Shown: positions 40,055 through 50,500 of the stretch, one piece after another
Layout: each line of letters begins with the position of its first letter
How positions within the stretch are numbered: position 1 is the first letter of the stretch
Origin: Phytophthora quininea
Taxonomy: Eukaryota > Oomycota > Peronosporomycetes > Peronosporales > Peronosporaceae
DNA: 64,000 bases
Direction: 5' to 3'
Assembly (NCBI GenBank): GCA_011947345.1
Contig: JAAVTG010000473.1
Span: 124,001 to 188,000 of the forward strand
Made by a program: the position numbers and the translations under genes
Notes under the pieces: generated by a model
Seen by the model: the letters and a program-made list of their open reading frames with translations, nothing else
Told to the model about the DNA's origin: nothing
The model's database searches: none

Positions 40055-41674
40055 TTATTTGCAGCGGTTTGATATTTTGTCCGGCTCATTTATTGGAGAA
40101 ACCTTGCTTCGAACGCGGATAGAAAGCAAACCACGACTGCTGTTTCCTCCAATTTCACCACCCAAGCTTCGATCGAAAAAATCGACTACACCTGTGCACG
40201 GCCTCTCTCTGCAAGGTCTCACTCTTTGGCCAGATACGGTACCGATCACGACCAAGTCCGCGGTCGGAACGGTGACCCAATTGAGTTTGCGAAGCACAAT
40301 GCTCTCAGTGTCCTCTTCCGCTTCCATTTTCAAAAGCCCAAACGACTTCAGGGCCCAAGGCGTGTAGCACAAACTTCCATTTTCCCAAGCGTAGCCAGCC
40401 AGCATCGTCATCTTGTTGCGCATACCGAGCGCTGTATCGACGCAACATGGCGCTGAAAATGTGCTCCAGACCCGACCGTGCTTCCAACGAACATACGTGA
40501 TTGCTCGCAATACCCGAATAAACATAATGAAAGCGATGAGAACCGACACAATGATACCGTGGCATACGAAACCCCAGCCATAGTACGAGACGGCGACAGC
40601 AATTGGCGCTGTGTTCTTCAGGCCCGAATGGCTAAGCCCCGTTAGAAAATACGATTGACCTATAGAACTCAATAGCTCGCCCAACAACGAGGACTCATAG
40701 CTGAAAAATAATCGCTTGATGAAGACTCGAGTGTTATCGTGCAGGCATCCACTGTTCTCAATAATCTCAAATAATACCAGAAGCACTCCTGACAGGTTGT
40801 ATCCCAGTGATATGTATTGCAACCAAGCAAAGAAGCCATCAGTTGCTACAAGAAGAAATAAGTCGCTCATGAGGCCTTCGATCAGCAAGTACAGCAGTGC
40901 CACTCGTTGATAAAGTCGTGCGCCATGCGCCGATAACCGTAAATTTTCGTGCACAAACACCATCACTGCATTTCGAGGGAGTTCTTCTCCAAGTTGCTCG
41001 CATCTACGACCGTGCCGCTTGCACGCGATGTAACATCGACGAAGAACAAGCGCACGGTAGATTACCTATGTCGCTCCGACAGTTCCATACCAATACGAGT
41101 GTCTGTAGCCAGCACTTCCTTCATCTCGGGCCAAACGATGGCCGTTCATATCAAACGTCCCCAGGCCAGAGATTAGACCGTGCATGGTTTGATCGACAGT
41201 GCAGTATGTCCCAACGACTTCTTCATAAAACGAGAAGTATCCAATACTGCCGTGATAAAAGTGCATTTCGACTGGGGAGCTGCGGTTTGTACAGCTGGCT
41301 GGTGAGCTGCGGTAAGGCTTAACGTTTCCGCGTTGTATCAAGTACCTCCCGTGTGAGTTATACTGCGGCGAGACGAAATGACACAACCGCCCGTGCTTCG
41401 TAGTATAGTAGTGAGTGTTTTCAATATTCCACCAAATCTGAGCCATCTGAAGCCCCCGAGCCGGACATAATTCTGCTACATTCGCCGTCTCTTCCTTCGC
41501 ATATGAACGAGGTACCGAACTCTCTGTCATCTTGTGTGGCGTGACAAATTTCAGGAAGCTTCGTAGCTGCAGAGCAAATGGCACCATCCCCACCACGAAC
41601 CATGCAGCAAATAACTTCCCCGCGCTGACAGCACGCTGCTCTGAAGTAAATGAGCGGCCATTTTCCTCTGTCAC
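40055..41674 (-). pseudogene. Oomycete multi-span membrane protein gene interrupted by one in-frame TAG
   Basis: A single reading frame covers the whole stretch, about 540 codons, broken only by TAG at 41066-41068. The N-terminal part includes a span (KLFAAWFVVGMVPFALQLRS) and HSYWYGTVGAT. The downstream part starts VIYRALVLRRCYIACKRHGR and has further spans (LLYLLIEGLMSDLFLLVATD, NLSGVLLVLFEIIENSG, IIVSVLIAFIMFIRVLRAI). This resembles a large oomycete family of membrane proteins whose blocks I recognise but for which no function is known; the family usually has Trp at the place of the stop, so TGG to TAG is the simplest explanation. The alternatives are a single base error, stop readthrough, or early pseudogenisation at the edge of the repeat zone. 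Confidence 0.7.
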
Positions 41675-42227
41675 CGCTTAATGTTGTTCAGGTGCTCTGT
41701 TACGAGGGCCGTTTCTTTTCTTTCCCATAAATATATTTTTGTCGACAAATATGTTTAACGACGAAAATTTTAGATCACAGTTGACGATATAAGCATCCCA
41801 AAGGCGATAGTGTGCAGTGCAAGACGTACCCACGCCAAGCTAGCGGCAGCGATGTCAAGCTGCTGGCCTCGTGTATAACGATTCCTGGGTTCACGGCAAT
41901 AACGCTAAATGTGTTGACACTCTCGACAATCGAGTTGGCGATAACGACAACCATTTTGGCTGGAGTGCTAGCCAACCAAGCACATGACATTTATAAGAAC
42001 CTGGAACAAAACAGTCAAAATTTATAAAAAAACTAGAACAAAGCCTTGATTGGTCCACGCTAACGTCAAATTTATATTCCATTACAGTAATAATGACATG
42101 TCCACCTTCCATGTTTTGAGCCGATCGCTATAATAGAGCACATACCGAATTCCTCGGCTTGTAGTAGTCTCTCCATATAACAATCAGCCCCAATCACGGT
42201 TCGTTTTTTTTCTTAACTGCCCCTCAA
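41675..42227. other. AT-rich region, no supported gene
   Basis: Short frames on both strands (41775-42027) overlap each other and are not convincing. The stretch contains the 15-base sequence CGAATTCCTCGGCTT at 42146-42160, whose reverse complement lies at 42676-42690, just outside the TIR element described next. Confidence 0.35.
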
Positions 42228-42678
42228 CTTATAACGGTCAGACGTACCAAAGTTTTGGTACTACTACTCTTTCGTTGCGATCGCCATTCATCTCAGGCTT
42301 CGCAATGGCCCCCACCGTGCAAGCCAAGCGGAGGACATCGTTCACGCCTCGCCAGAAGTTCGAGATACTTCGTGCTGCAGGGGATCCGCCAGATGTCGCC
42401 AGAGTGCTTCGGAAATTCTTTCCTGACTTACGCCCTGCCGCCTACACGTCTCGACGAAAGCTGGTGGAAAAGTGGGGCCGTCAAAGAGACAAGCTCGAGG
42501 CGCAGTGTAAGGAGAAGGGCGCTGACAAGAAGAAGGCTCGTCTTAAAGGGGTGGGCACGTGTCTTCCTGCTGAGGCTAAAGCGAAGCGTGTATGATGCCT
42601 AATAGATTATGTAGCCAAGTATGTACCTGCGGTTAGGGTGTGGTACATTGTACCATGTACTTGTGTGACCGTTATAAG
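42228..42678. mobile_element. Short DNA transposon with 13-base terminal inverted repeats and an HTH ORF
   Basis: The ends are CTTATAACGGTCA (42228-42240) and its exact reverse complement (42666-42678), 451 bases apart; similarity weakens further inwards (GACGTACC against CACAAGTAC). A TA at each end could be a mariner/pogo-type target duplication. A single small ORF fills the centre. The element lacks a catalytic domain, so it would be non-autonomous, or a truncated copy keeping only the N-terminal DNA-binding part of a transposase. Confidence 0.6.
42305..42595 (+). CDS. HTH DNA-binding protein inside the TIR element
   Basis: 96 residues from ATG 42305: a basic opening (MAPTVQAKRRTSFTPRQKFE), a helix-turn-helix-like segment (ILRAAGDPPDVARVLRKFFP) and a basic coiled tail ending LPAEAKAKRV. 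The F-T-x-x-Q-K-x-E-I-L opening resembles psq/CENP-B-type N-terminal domains of pogo-like transposases. The frame is complete from ATG to TGA, unlike the broken transposases nearby. There is no DDE part. It could be a domesticated or self-regulating element protein, or simply a truncated transposase; I cannot tell. Confidence 0.45.
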   Translation: MAPTVQAKRRTSFTPRQKFEILRAAGDPPDVARVLRKFFPDLRPAAYTSRRKLVEKWGRQRDKLEAQCKEKGADKKKARLKGVGTCLPAEAKAKRV

Positions 42679-42879
42679 CCGAGGAATTCGATAAGCAGCT
42701 CAGAACGAAACGAAATTCTGATACAAACCTGAGCATTTCTGATAAGTTTTGAGTGATTTTCATTTCGTTTGCTCTTTGGGGACGGAAAATGCGTCGGTGA
42801 TTTTCGAAACGAACGGAATCGGAATCAGAGGTCACCAGAACCACAAATCCCCTTTTTGCCGAGTCATACAGCGACGACG

Positions 42880-43940
42880 ACGTCCTCAGTTGTCGCCGCA
42901 TAGCGAGGAAATGCTGAAGCTATGGCACGGCGACTGGGAGACGTTGGTAAGACTACGACACCAAGGGTTAGCGCTACTCCCCAACTCTCCCTCCGCGCGT
43001 TCAAATTAACATCGTACACATGACAGCTGCCTATTCTTTTACCGCCTCACCCATTGCCATCTACGCCGTGTACAAGCTGCGTTCGAACTACCGGACGTTA
43101 TCCGCACATGTTCCCACTCATGGTCACGTTGCAGTGGCATCGAGGGCTTGTGTATCACCTCCCATCGACTCTCCTGTCCTAGCCGTTGGTTGCAGCTGTC
43201 AAGTATCTATGGGCGATGGACAAGTGCTCTTTCCAGTATCTTCTACTTTGTAATAGGTCTTATGAAAGAGAGATGCAACGCTGTGCTGCTAGGTAATCTA
43301 GATGTAGTAAGACCTAGGCTACGTGAGTTTAGTCAAGCAATCTACGACCAAGGTGCCGAGCTCGACCGTTTTTGGGGCTTCGTGGATAGGACCGTTTGGG
43401 GAACCTGCCGTCCAGCAGGACCCGGATTCAGAGGAGCGTGTATAATGGCCACAAGCGAAAGCATGACCTGAAATTTCAGACCGTCGTCACGCCGGACGAC
43501 ATTATCTTTCACCTGTATGGTCCAATTGAAGGTCGCCGCCACGATATCGTTTTGCTACCGGAATCGAGACTAGAGTAATGAATTTGCGCGGATGATAGCT
43601 TTCAAGACTACGTCATATATGGGGACCAAGCGTACGGCCGCACGGATGTATTTGTATCGCCTTTTAAAGACTCAAATTTCACAGCAGCTAAGCTGAGATT
43701 AACGCCTCGATGTCCAAGGTGAGGACTTCGGTGGAATGACCGTATGACTAAGTGGTGAACTATTGGGCCGGCGTCGACTTCAAGCGAAAAATGTATTTAG
43801 GAAGGGTACCAGCAGCGACACTGTATAAGGTGGCTGGTGTTCTAACTAACTGCATCACTATACCTCCGAGGAGGAAACAACAGCAAGTTTTTCGGCGTAG
43901 AGCCGCCTCCTTTGCAAGAATATTTCTTCAGTTAAACCTG
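42880..43940 (+). pseudogene. Degenerate PIF/Harbinger-type transposase (DDE_Tnp_4)
   Basis: The transposase is readable only by changing frames several times. Recognisable blocks in order: EMLKLWHGDWETLVRLRHQ, RPRLREFSQAIYDQGAELDR, RFWGFVDRTVWGTCRPAGP, YNGHKRKHDLKFQTVVTPDD, IIFHLYGPIEGRRHDIVLLP, DYVIYGDQAYGRTDVF (an acidic position of the DDE triad) and near the end VNYWAGVDFKRKMYLGRVPA, VLTNCIT. Multiple stops and frame changes show it is dead, unlike the single-base breaks in the gene zone. The accessory gene typical of Harbinger elements follows in the opposite orientation. Confidence 0.75.
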
Positions 43941-43955
43941 TAATACACTGGTGGT

Positions 43956-44258
43956 TTAGTTTTTCTTTCCACTAACGCCGTTCACTAGTAGCTGCAAAAT
44001 GGACTCTAATTGTGCAGCTTGATGCTGCATCTGATCACGGATTAACTCTTGGTGGCGTCGTTGCCGTTTCAACTCGTCTTGCCGAAGCTGCAGCTCCTCT
44101 CTGTTGAGCTGGACCTTTATATCTTCAAGCTTCCTGCGCTCGACCGCGTCGACGCGCTCGTCTTCAAGTAGCATTGAAAGGCGGAGCCGCTGTTGTTTAC
44201 TGGTAGCTCCTTTAGCAAGATCTGCCTGCCTCGCCGACACCCTGTTAAACCCACGCAC
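43956..44258 (-). CDS. Coiled-coil C-terminal part of a Harbinger accessory (Myb-like) protein
   Basis: 100 residues on the opposite strand to the transposase remnant. The sequence is almost entirely charged helix (VDAVERRKLEDIKVQLNREE, LQLRQDELKRQRRHQELIRD) and ends LVNGVSGKKN. Harbinger elements carry a second gene for a Myb/SANT-like protein that helps the transposase bind and enter the nucleus; its C-terminus is often a coiled coil like this. The Myb part is not visible upstream, so the gene is probably truncated. The assignment rests on position and composition only. Confidence 0.45.
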   Translation of the reverse strand: MRGFNRVSARQADLAKGATSKQQRLRLSMLLEDERVDAVERRKLEDIKVQLNREELQLRQDELKRQRRHQELIRDQMQHQAAQLESILQLLVNGVSGKKN

Positions 44259-44499
44259 TATAGTAACAGTAAGATTATCGCTAGGTAAATCAAGTACAGG
44301 TGATCACCGTATCTTTCCGGTTTTATTTTTGCAATTGTTCCGGGTCTCGATACACCACTAGCTCGAGCCACGGGCTCTCTACAAGAATCTAACAACGTAA
44401 ACGTGCAGAAGTCGCAACTTTCCACTCTGTACAAGACGATCGCTCAAGCACGTAACAACGTGGAACTTGAGTTTGCACCACGAAAACGTTATGAGTTGT

Positions 44500-46248
44500 G
44501 TATTTTCTGGCCGAGTTGGTCAACAGAAACCCTGGTTCAAGGGCATGCTGCCAAGTTAATAAAGAGGGACGCTTCTTCCGTCTCTTCATTTCTTTAGCTG
44601 TGTTATCGGAACTCAACAGGATTGGCTACCTGCGTATGAATGTAACGATACCCACAAGTATAATCCAATATACAACGGTGTCTATCTTACGCTAAGAGGA
44701 AAAGATGGAGACGACCACAACATCCCCGCGGCAATGGCTTTGTGCTCAAGGAGACAACAGATAATTTCGCGTGATTCTTCGCGAATTGTGTGGCTGGAGG
44801 CATCAATATGGCTGAAAAACCGACATTCACCGATCGTGGCAAACAATTAGACGCACAAGTGCTGTTGTTACGGCTGGGTATTCAGGTAAACCTAAAATTC
44901 TGCTCACTGCACCTAACGTTCAACACTATTGATCAGTTTAAAAGTGTTGACCCTACCATCCTGCTCACCTGGTCGTATTTTTACAAGTTGCGGTCGTCGC
45001 CGACGCTTAGTGACTACGACGAAACTCTAGCAGAAATACGCAGAGAATTTACTGTCCCCCACAGAATCACCCATCAAAAGCTCCAAGGTGCTGCGGAGTA
45101 TTTAGATAGTGTACATCCTACCGCCTGGACTCGCTTTGGTAACGTGTTAAGCTCGAAAATTGAATAGGCCGCCATTGTAAAGCAGTGGGGTGCTGCAAAT
45201 ACTTATGGATTGCCAGTTCCTCTATTTGGAAATCGGACAACAAGTGCTAATGATGAAGAGAATAACGCCTTAAAATGGGCGGGCCTTCGAACGATGACTG
45301 TTTAGGCTGCGGTCATTGCTCTCTGCGATCGCATAATGTCCTTCGTAGAGGCAGGCGGTCAACGCAGTTCAGCATGGTTGATTTGAAAATGCAACCGCTC
45401 TCCAAAAGCGAAGTTTTATATGGATCCAGAGCTGACGAAAGTGTCAAAGTTACTAGGGCAGAGAAATACTTTACGTTCTTGAAACCCGAACGATTCGATC
45501 AACTAATATTCGGAAACAGAAACGCTACTGTGTAAACCTAGCTATCCAATCGTGCACACCCTGCTCGACACGCCAACATCTTTACATTTCATCTCGGCAT
45601 CTATTAGCTGTACTTTACCAGCAGCAACGCGCAAGTCCAGTCGTGGTCGAGAGTTTTTATTTCTCCAAGCCGATCTAGTTACAACCGCGGCAAACGTATA
45701 TCGTGATGCCCGGCTCAATATTCCTCTTGAATGCGAGCCATTTGACACGGACAACGCAACGGCCACCCTAGACCCCACGATCTGGTCTCAGCAATCTCAA
45801 AGCTCAATTATTGAACCACCTCCAAGAGAACGTCAAGCAGGCGGGGCGAAGAGAAACAATAAAAGAAAGACCACACAAAAAAGCGTTTTAAAAGTAAAGG
45901 AGAAGTGCACGAGATTGTGAGAATGTCCCGAGTGTTGGGGCCGACATCGTTTCCAGACGACACTTATCATCACACTACCAGTCGAGACGTCTGCACTGAC
46001 AGTCCGATTTTCAACGTTACCACAGCAGATATTGCATCCACGTTTGCAGATCATTTTGTTGCTCAAGCACTACCTAAACGGAACCAGTATAAGTGTAGTA
46101 TTTGCAGCGAAATGACTCACAACGCAGCTTGCTACACGAGACAAGTCGAAGACATCGTGCTGCCAGATACGCCAATTGCAGGCGGACAGTACGTTTTCGG
46201 AAGCAGCCCGTTCAAAAATTACCAGGTCGATTATTTGTACGACAGCTA
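44500..46248 (+). pseudogene. Degenerate MULE (Mutator-like) transposase
   Basis: Blocks in several frames: YNGVYLTLRGKDGDDHNIPA then AMALC, ETTDNFA with TGA then FFANC (the MULE W-F-F motif with Trp changed to stop), INMAEKPTFTDRGKQLDA, SLHLTFNTIDQ, and WGAANTYGLPVPLFGN. The end has a basic patch (GGAKRNNKRKTTQKS) and a zinc-knuckle-like CSICSEMTHNAACY, as in MULE proteins. The order G-x-x-L-x-L-x-G-x-D-G, then E-T-x-x-N, then S/T-D-R-G-K is characteristic of the MULE domain. It is broken by many stops, so non-functional. Confidence 0.7.
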
Positions 46249-49200
46249 ACAAACAAGAAGGAGTCAATAAAAACCAGTGAATATAATGTACACTTTATTT
46301 CGGACGCGCGTTTGTAAGATGGAACTCTGCTTGCAAAATAAGCACCCATCAACACCTTCGTCGCTGGTGCATAAAAATACAGAGCCTTCAGTTACCGTAA
46401 CTCGTTGAAATGCTTGACTGGCAACGAGAACCTGAGAATTGAACTCGTTAGCTACCAAGGGATCTGGGTAGTGTCATAATTGCACAGGTTGACGAAGTCG
46501 GAGCTTGTCAGCACAGTAGAACCTGCGGCTACACGGTATGCTAAAGAAGCGGAGAAGAACCTACACTGTCATGAGCATTCTTCATGTAGAAATACCACGT
46601 CAGCCCCTTCAGTCTGGAGAGCACGTGGAACTGATGTGGGGTTTTGTGCTGCAGTGGACCGAGGAAGCCAAAAGCCTTAAGATAAAATTAACGTTAGCTT
46701 GGATGGGTCGTGGCCGTGTTCCAAATTTTTGTAAATGTTGACTGTTTTGATCCAGGTTCGTATAAATATCTCATAGCACAACTGTATGGCAACGGAAAGA
46801 ATGCTGCTGCCGACAATATTAACAGCCACTCAACGTAAAAGGTGAATGCACGGGATGATGATCTGTGACAATTCGCAGTTTTCTTCCAATCAGATGCCCC
46901 CAAAATCACTTTTTGCCAATCAAAAGCATTCGTATTTCCGCTAATTCTGCACCAGTCAGCTCGCGAAACGGAGGCAGTGATCAACACGCCCCTGGAGCCA
47001 CCACCAGCCGACATAACGCTACAGGAAGCCGATTTCTCCGCTCTTGTAGCCCTTATTGCCGAGATCTTTTCCCAGCAGAAAATGCGGCGCTGGGACTACT
47101 CAGCGAAGCAAGGCGCGATGCATTGGTGGCTACTGAAGGCATGAGTCAGCGCATGGTAAGAATTCCAATTGTATAGGGCATGTTTACACTGCAACCTAAG
47201 GCCTGGATAGATGCTTGTGTCTGGAAATTCTACCTACGCTCTTTGCTTCTAATGCATATCACGGAGCCATGTCTCCTGCTGCTGGATAATCTGGATTGCC
47301 ATGTTTCCGGAGAATTCGAGGCTATTGTCTCTGAATAGTTAATGGCTGTGTTTTAGCCTTTGCAAAAACAAACCTTCACATCGGTTTGTCAATCTCTAGA
47401 TGTTGGCGTTATGGGTCCGTTAAAGGCAAATCTTAGAGCTATGTGGCTAGAAGACAAAACTGAAGCCATAACAACCAGTGAAAATGTCTAGCAACAACCA
47501 AGCGCACGATAACTGCATGGGAATCGATAGATTCCAAGACAATGACAAGCTCGTTCAACAAGACCCTCGACACTTATTTGAAACGCAAAATATATCTGTC
47601 TCATAATTCTGCGTTTCGTCGTAGGAATTCTTTGGTCTTGCAAATCTTTATTATTTAAAGGTCACTGGCGTTTTAACATAGTCTTTTCTTTTACTGTATC
47701 GGTTCAACAAAGCATTGCTGGCTGTCGCTTTCTGTCCGTAGCTGCACCTCAATCAGGGCCCCAGTAGAGAGTTGATCAACGACAACGGATGACACGTTAC
47801 GTTTGAAGATAAGAGCGGCAAGAAGCAGTTGCGCCGAATCCTACCACCTCCATAGAGTCTCTAGATTAACGCGAAGACGTCGAGCGATTCATGCGCTTCT
47901 AAGTCCACCGAGCGAAAGACGACGAGGTGAATTGATCATGGAAATGGCTTTGAAGCACGAGAAAAATCCAGCGCGATAAGCAAGCGTGGCGGTGGTGAAG
48001 GCAATACTCATTCATCACCGAGACCGTACCACGTGGCCAAGGAAATCACACCCACAACTGATACGCGCTCGGTGAGTGCAGCGGAGTGTGCAGATCCAAG
48101 CGTCAAAGCTGTCTCCAACACGGTACTCACACTGTGAAGAGATACATTGGTTATCTGAGCGTATCAAGGCAACAGCCAAAGAAAAGGTTGCAATTCGCCG
48201 CAAGCTGCGGGCCCAGAAGAACAACAACGACAAGAAGACAGCGCACATCCGTGAGCGCATGCCCGCGGATGAAAAAAACGTAAGACGCTCAATGACTTCC
48301 TGATGCTGCCCTATTGTGCTGATATCGGTGCCAACCGGACTGCAATAAGTTAACGGCTGTCGACAAACCCCATCAATGAGACTAACGGTGACGGTGGTCC
48401 GTTCGGACTAATTGATCATAGGTGTCGCGGCAGGAAACCATCAGGTCCATTGCACTGAGGCAGCGCATCTGCGAGTGTTGCTAAAAACTGCGGCTGGTCC
48501 CGATGTTTGGGGTCATGATTCACTCGCCAAGGTCGAGCCGCTGCCAATCCGTATAATGGTCGGTGCCTCCGCTGTTCAGGGCAGGCCGGAACAGTATCCG
48601 CTGGCAAGTTCTATACCACACGTAACGGCACTGTTGGTGTGCACGAAAGAAAAAATCACTACGACCTGTTCAACTTACGAAATAGCTTCTGGTAACTGCC
48701 GTTGCACATGCTTAACCAAGAACCGATGTTCCTACATCACAGACGCGAAGATATACACACCGAAGCATGTTCCCAAGGATATTACGATGCCGTAATGTGG
48801 TATTGCAATCGGCACAAAATAGTCAGAGCCGAGGCTTCTACGCAGTCACCAACTACAATCGCCCGAATCCAAGGTCGGGCGAAAGCTGTCCTACGCAGGG
48901 GTTGTCCCCTAGTAGTTCGGCCCTTCCGGGACAGTTGTGTCTCGTACTCGATGAATACCCAGCTCTAAGTAATCTTGCCCAGAGGCCTGCCTGAGCTTGG
49001 CAGCGTCCGTCTTCCTTCAACCGAGACCCCCCACTAAAGAGTGGAGGAGTACGGGTCGCTACGCCCGAGGCACAACTTAAGAAAACGGCGTACTTTCTGG
49101 GGCCCACCAGCTCGCGAAGTATGGACTCGGCGAGGCTTCCTCTTCGTGCGGAGCGAGACACTTGCCCAACCCGGCCCGCCTTGTCTTTTGGCGCTGCCGG

Positions 49201-50500
49201 TTGGTCAATCCCTTCAATCTAAGCTCGTTGGGGACCAACAGCAGGCATAATCAAGCCCGTGAAAGGGACTTACGGAAAAAGTGTTCCACATGTGTTGGAC
49301 TTGGAAAATTCTGCTCTGTTAAATATATGAGGCCCAAATGGCACTTCCTAAATGGATTCCTCTGTCTCTTATACAAACATGCAATGAAATGAAGTCGTTA
49401 CGTCGGCAGGAGGTCGTTTCTCCGTAGATGACGAACCACTGAGCCTGACGACCTTTCGCTGAGATGATATTCGCCGGTTTTTCATCGCTGAGTAAAGCAT
49501 CAGTGACCCAGCTCAACGAGCAGAGTCAGCGAGTCCGCACTCGGCGATCTGAGGCTCAACAACCTGGGACTCGACGGCAGCATGGGCTTTGACCTCAGCG
49601 AGAACTGTGACACGGTCGCGTCTGGCGCCCTATACCGCTCATTGACCTGCATCTAATTTCGTGTTTCTCTACGCCAAAGTAGTAGTGCATTTCCAGCAAA
49701 CTACGGAGCGCTGGTTTGAGCCATTATTCTACGAGTTTATACTGGATCGACGACTCGCAGGTGTTTGCCGACGACATCTGTGAAGGGGTTACACGATAGT
49801 CAAAACCGTGTGTAAACTTTTGTTTTTGTAGCCATTTGGCTCTCCACCACTCATTTGCATGTCACTTATATTAACTATGCCACATAGATTCGTCAATACA
49901 CTTATAGCAAGGTCAGATAACAATTCAATTCAGTTCTATATTTGCAGGTAATTAGTGTTGTCCTTGTTTTAAGGGACGCTAACTCTGCGAGTCCTAGTTA
50001 CGGGGCTGTCCTTGGGTCTTGTATAGAACTGAAGGCTGGAAAAGTCTAACGAAATGGAGTATTTCTCCGCCAGGTTAAGTGTGCTGACGAAATCCTGAAA
50101 TGATTTACAAGTTATTTGAGTAGTACAGTATTTGGCGATACCGCGATGACTGTATACGTCTGAACTAAACGTAATCCTTAGCGGTCGTGGAATTAATTGT
50201 TTGGAAGTGAAATCTAAAAACTCACTTTCTCACTTTCAGATGTGCGATGTTTCAATATAAAATCTAGACACCAGATGTAGTCCCACCCCTCGTTTACGTA
50301 ACACCACGGTCTTGCCCGTTCTTAACGTGTACGCTGTAGTATCCGTCACGGTGACCTTGCCTATCTATCACCTCTATTGCCGTACGTCTTTGAGAGCGGT
50401 TCCCGCTGTTGAATACGACTGGACAACACGCCGAGGTCATGTTCTGGCATCTTCGGCCCCGACTTTAAACCACCTTTAAGAATACCTATTAAACTCGGAT
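46249..50500. other. Long AT-rich, gene-poor stretch with scattered coding-like fragments
   Basis: No intact gene. A frame at 46538-46741 (HVEIPRQPLQSGEHVELMWG) is open for 67 residues and may be a transposon remnant. A GC-richer block at about 48840-49250 is unlike its surroundings and could be an inserted repeat. At 49527-49656 a short frame (ALGDLRLNNLGLDGSMGFDL) looks like a displaced coding fragment. The rest, notably 47200-48000 and 49650-50480, shows nothing I can name. Confidence 0.4.

Noticed and set aside
42255..42602. A 115-codon frame overlapping the HTH ORF in another frame
   Set aside because: Its composition is irregular, whereas the frame from 42305 has a clear HTH-like pattern.
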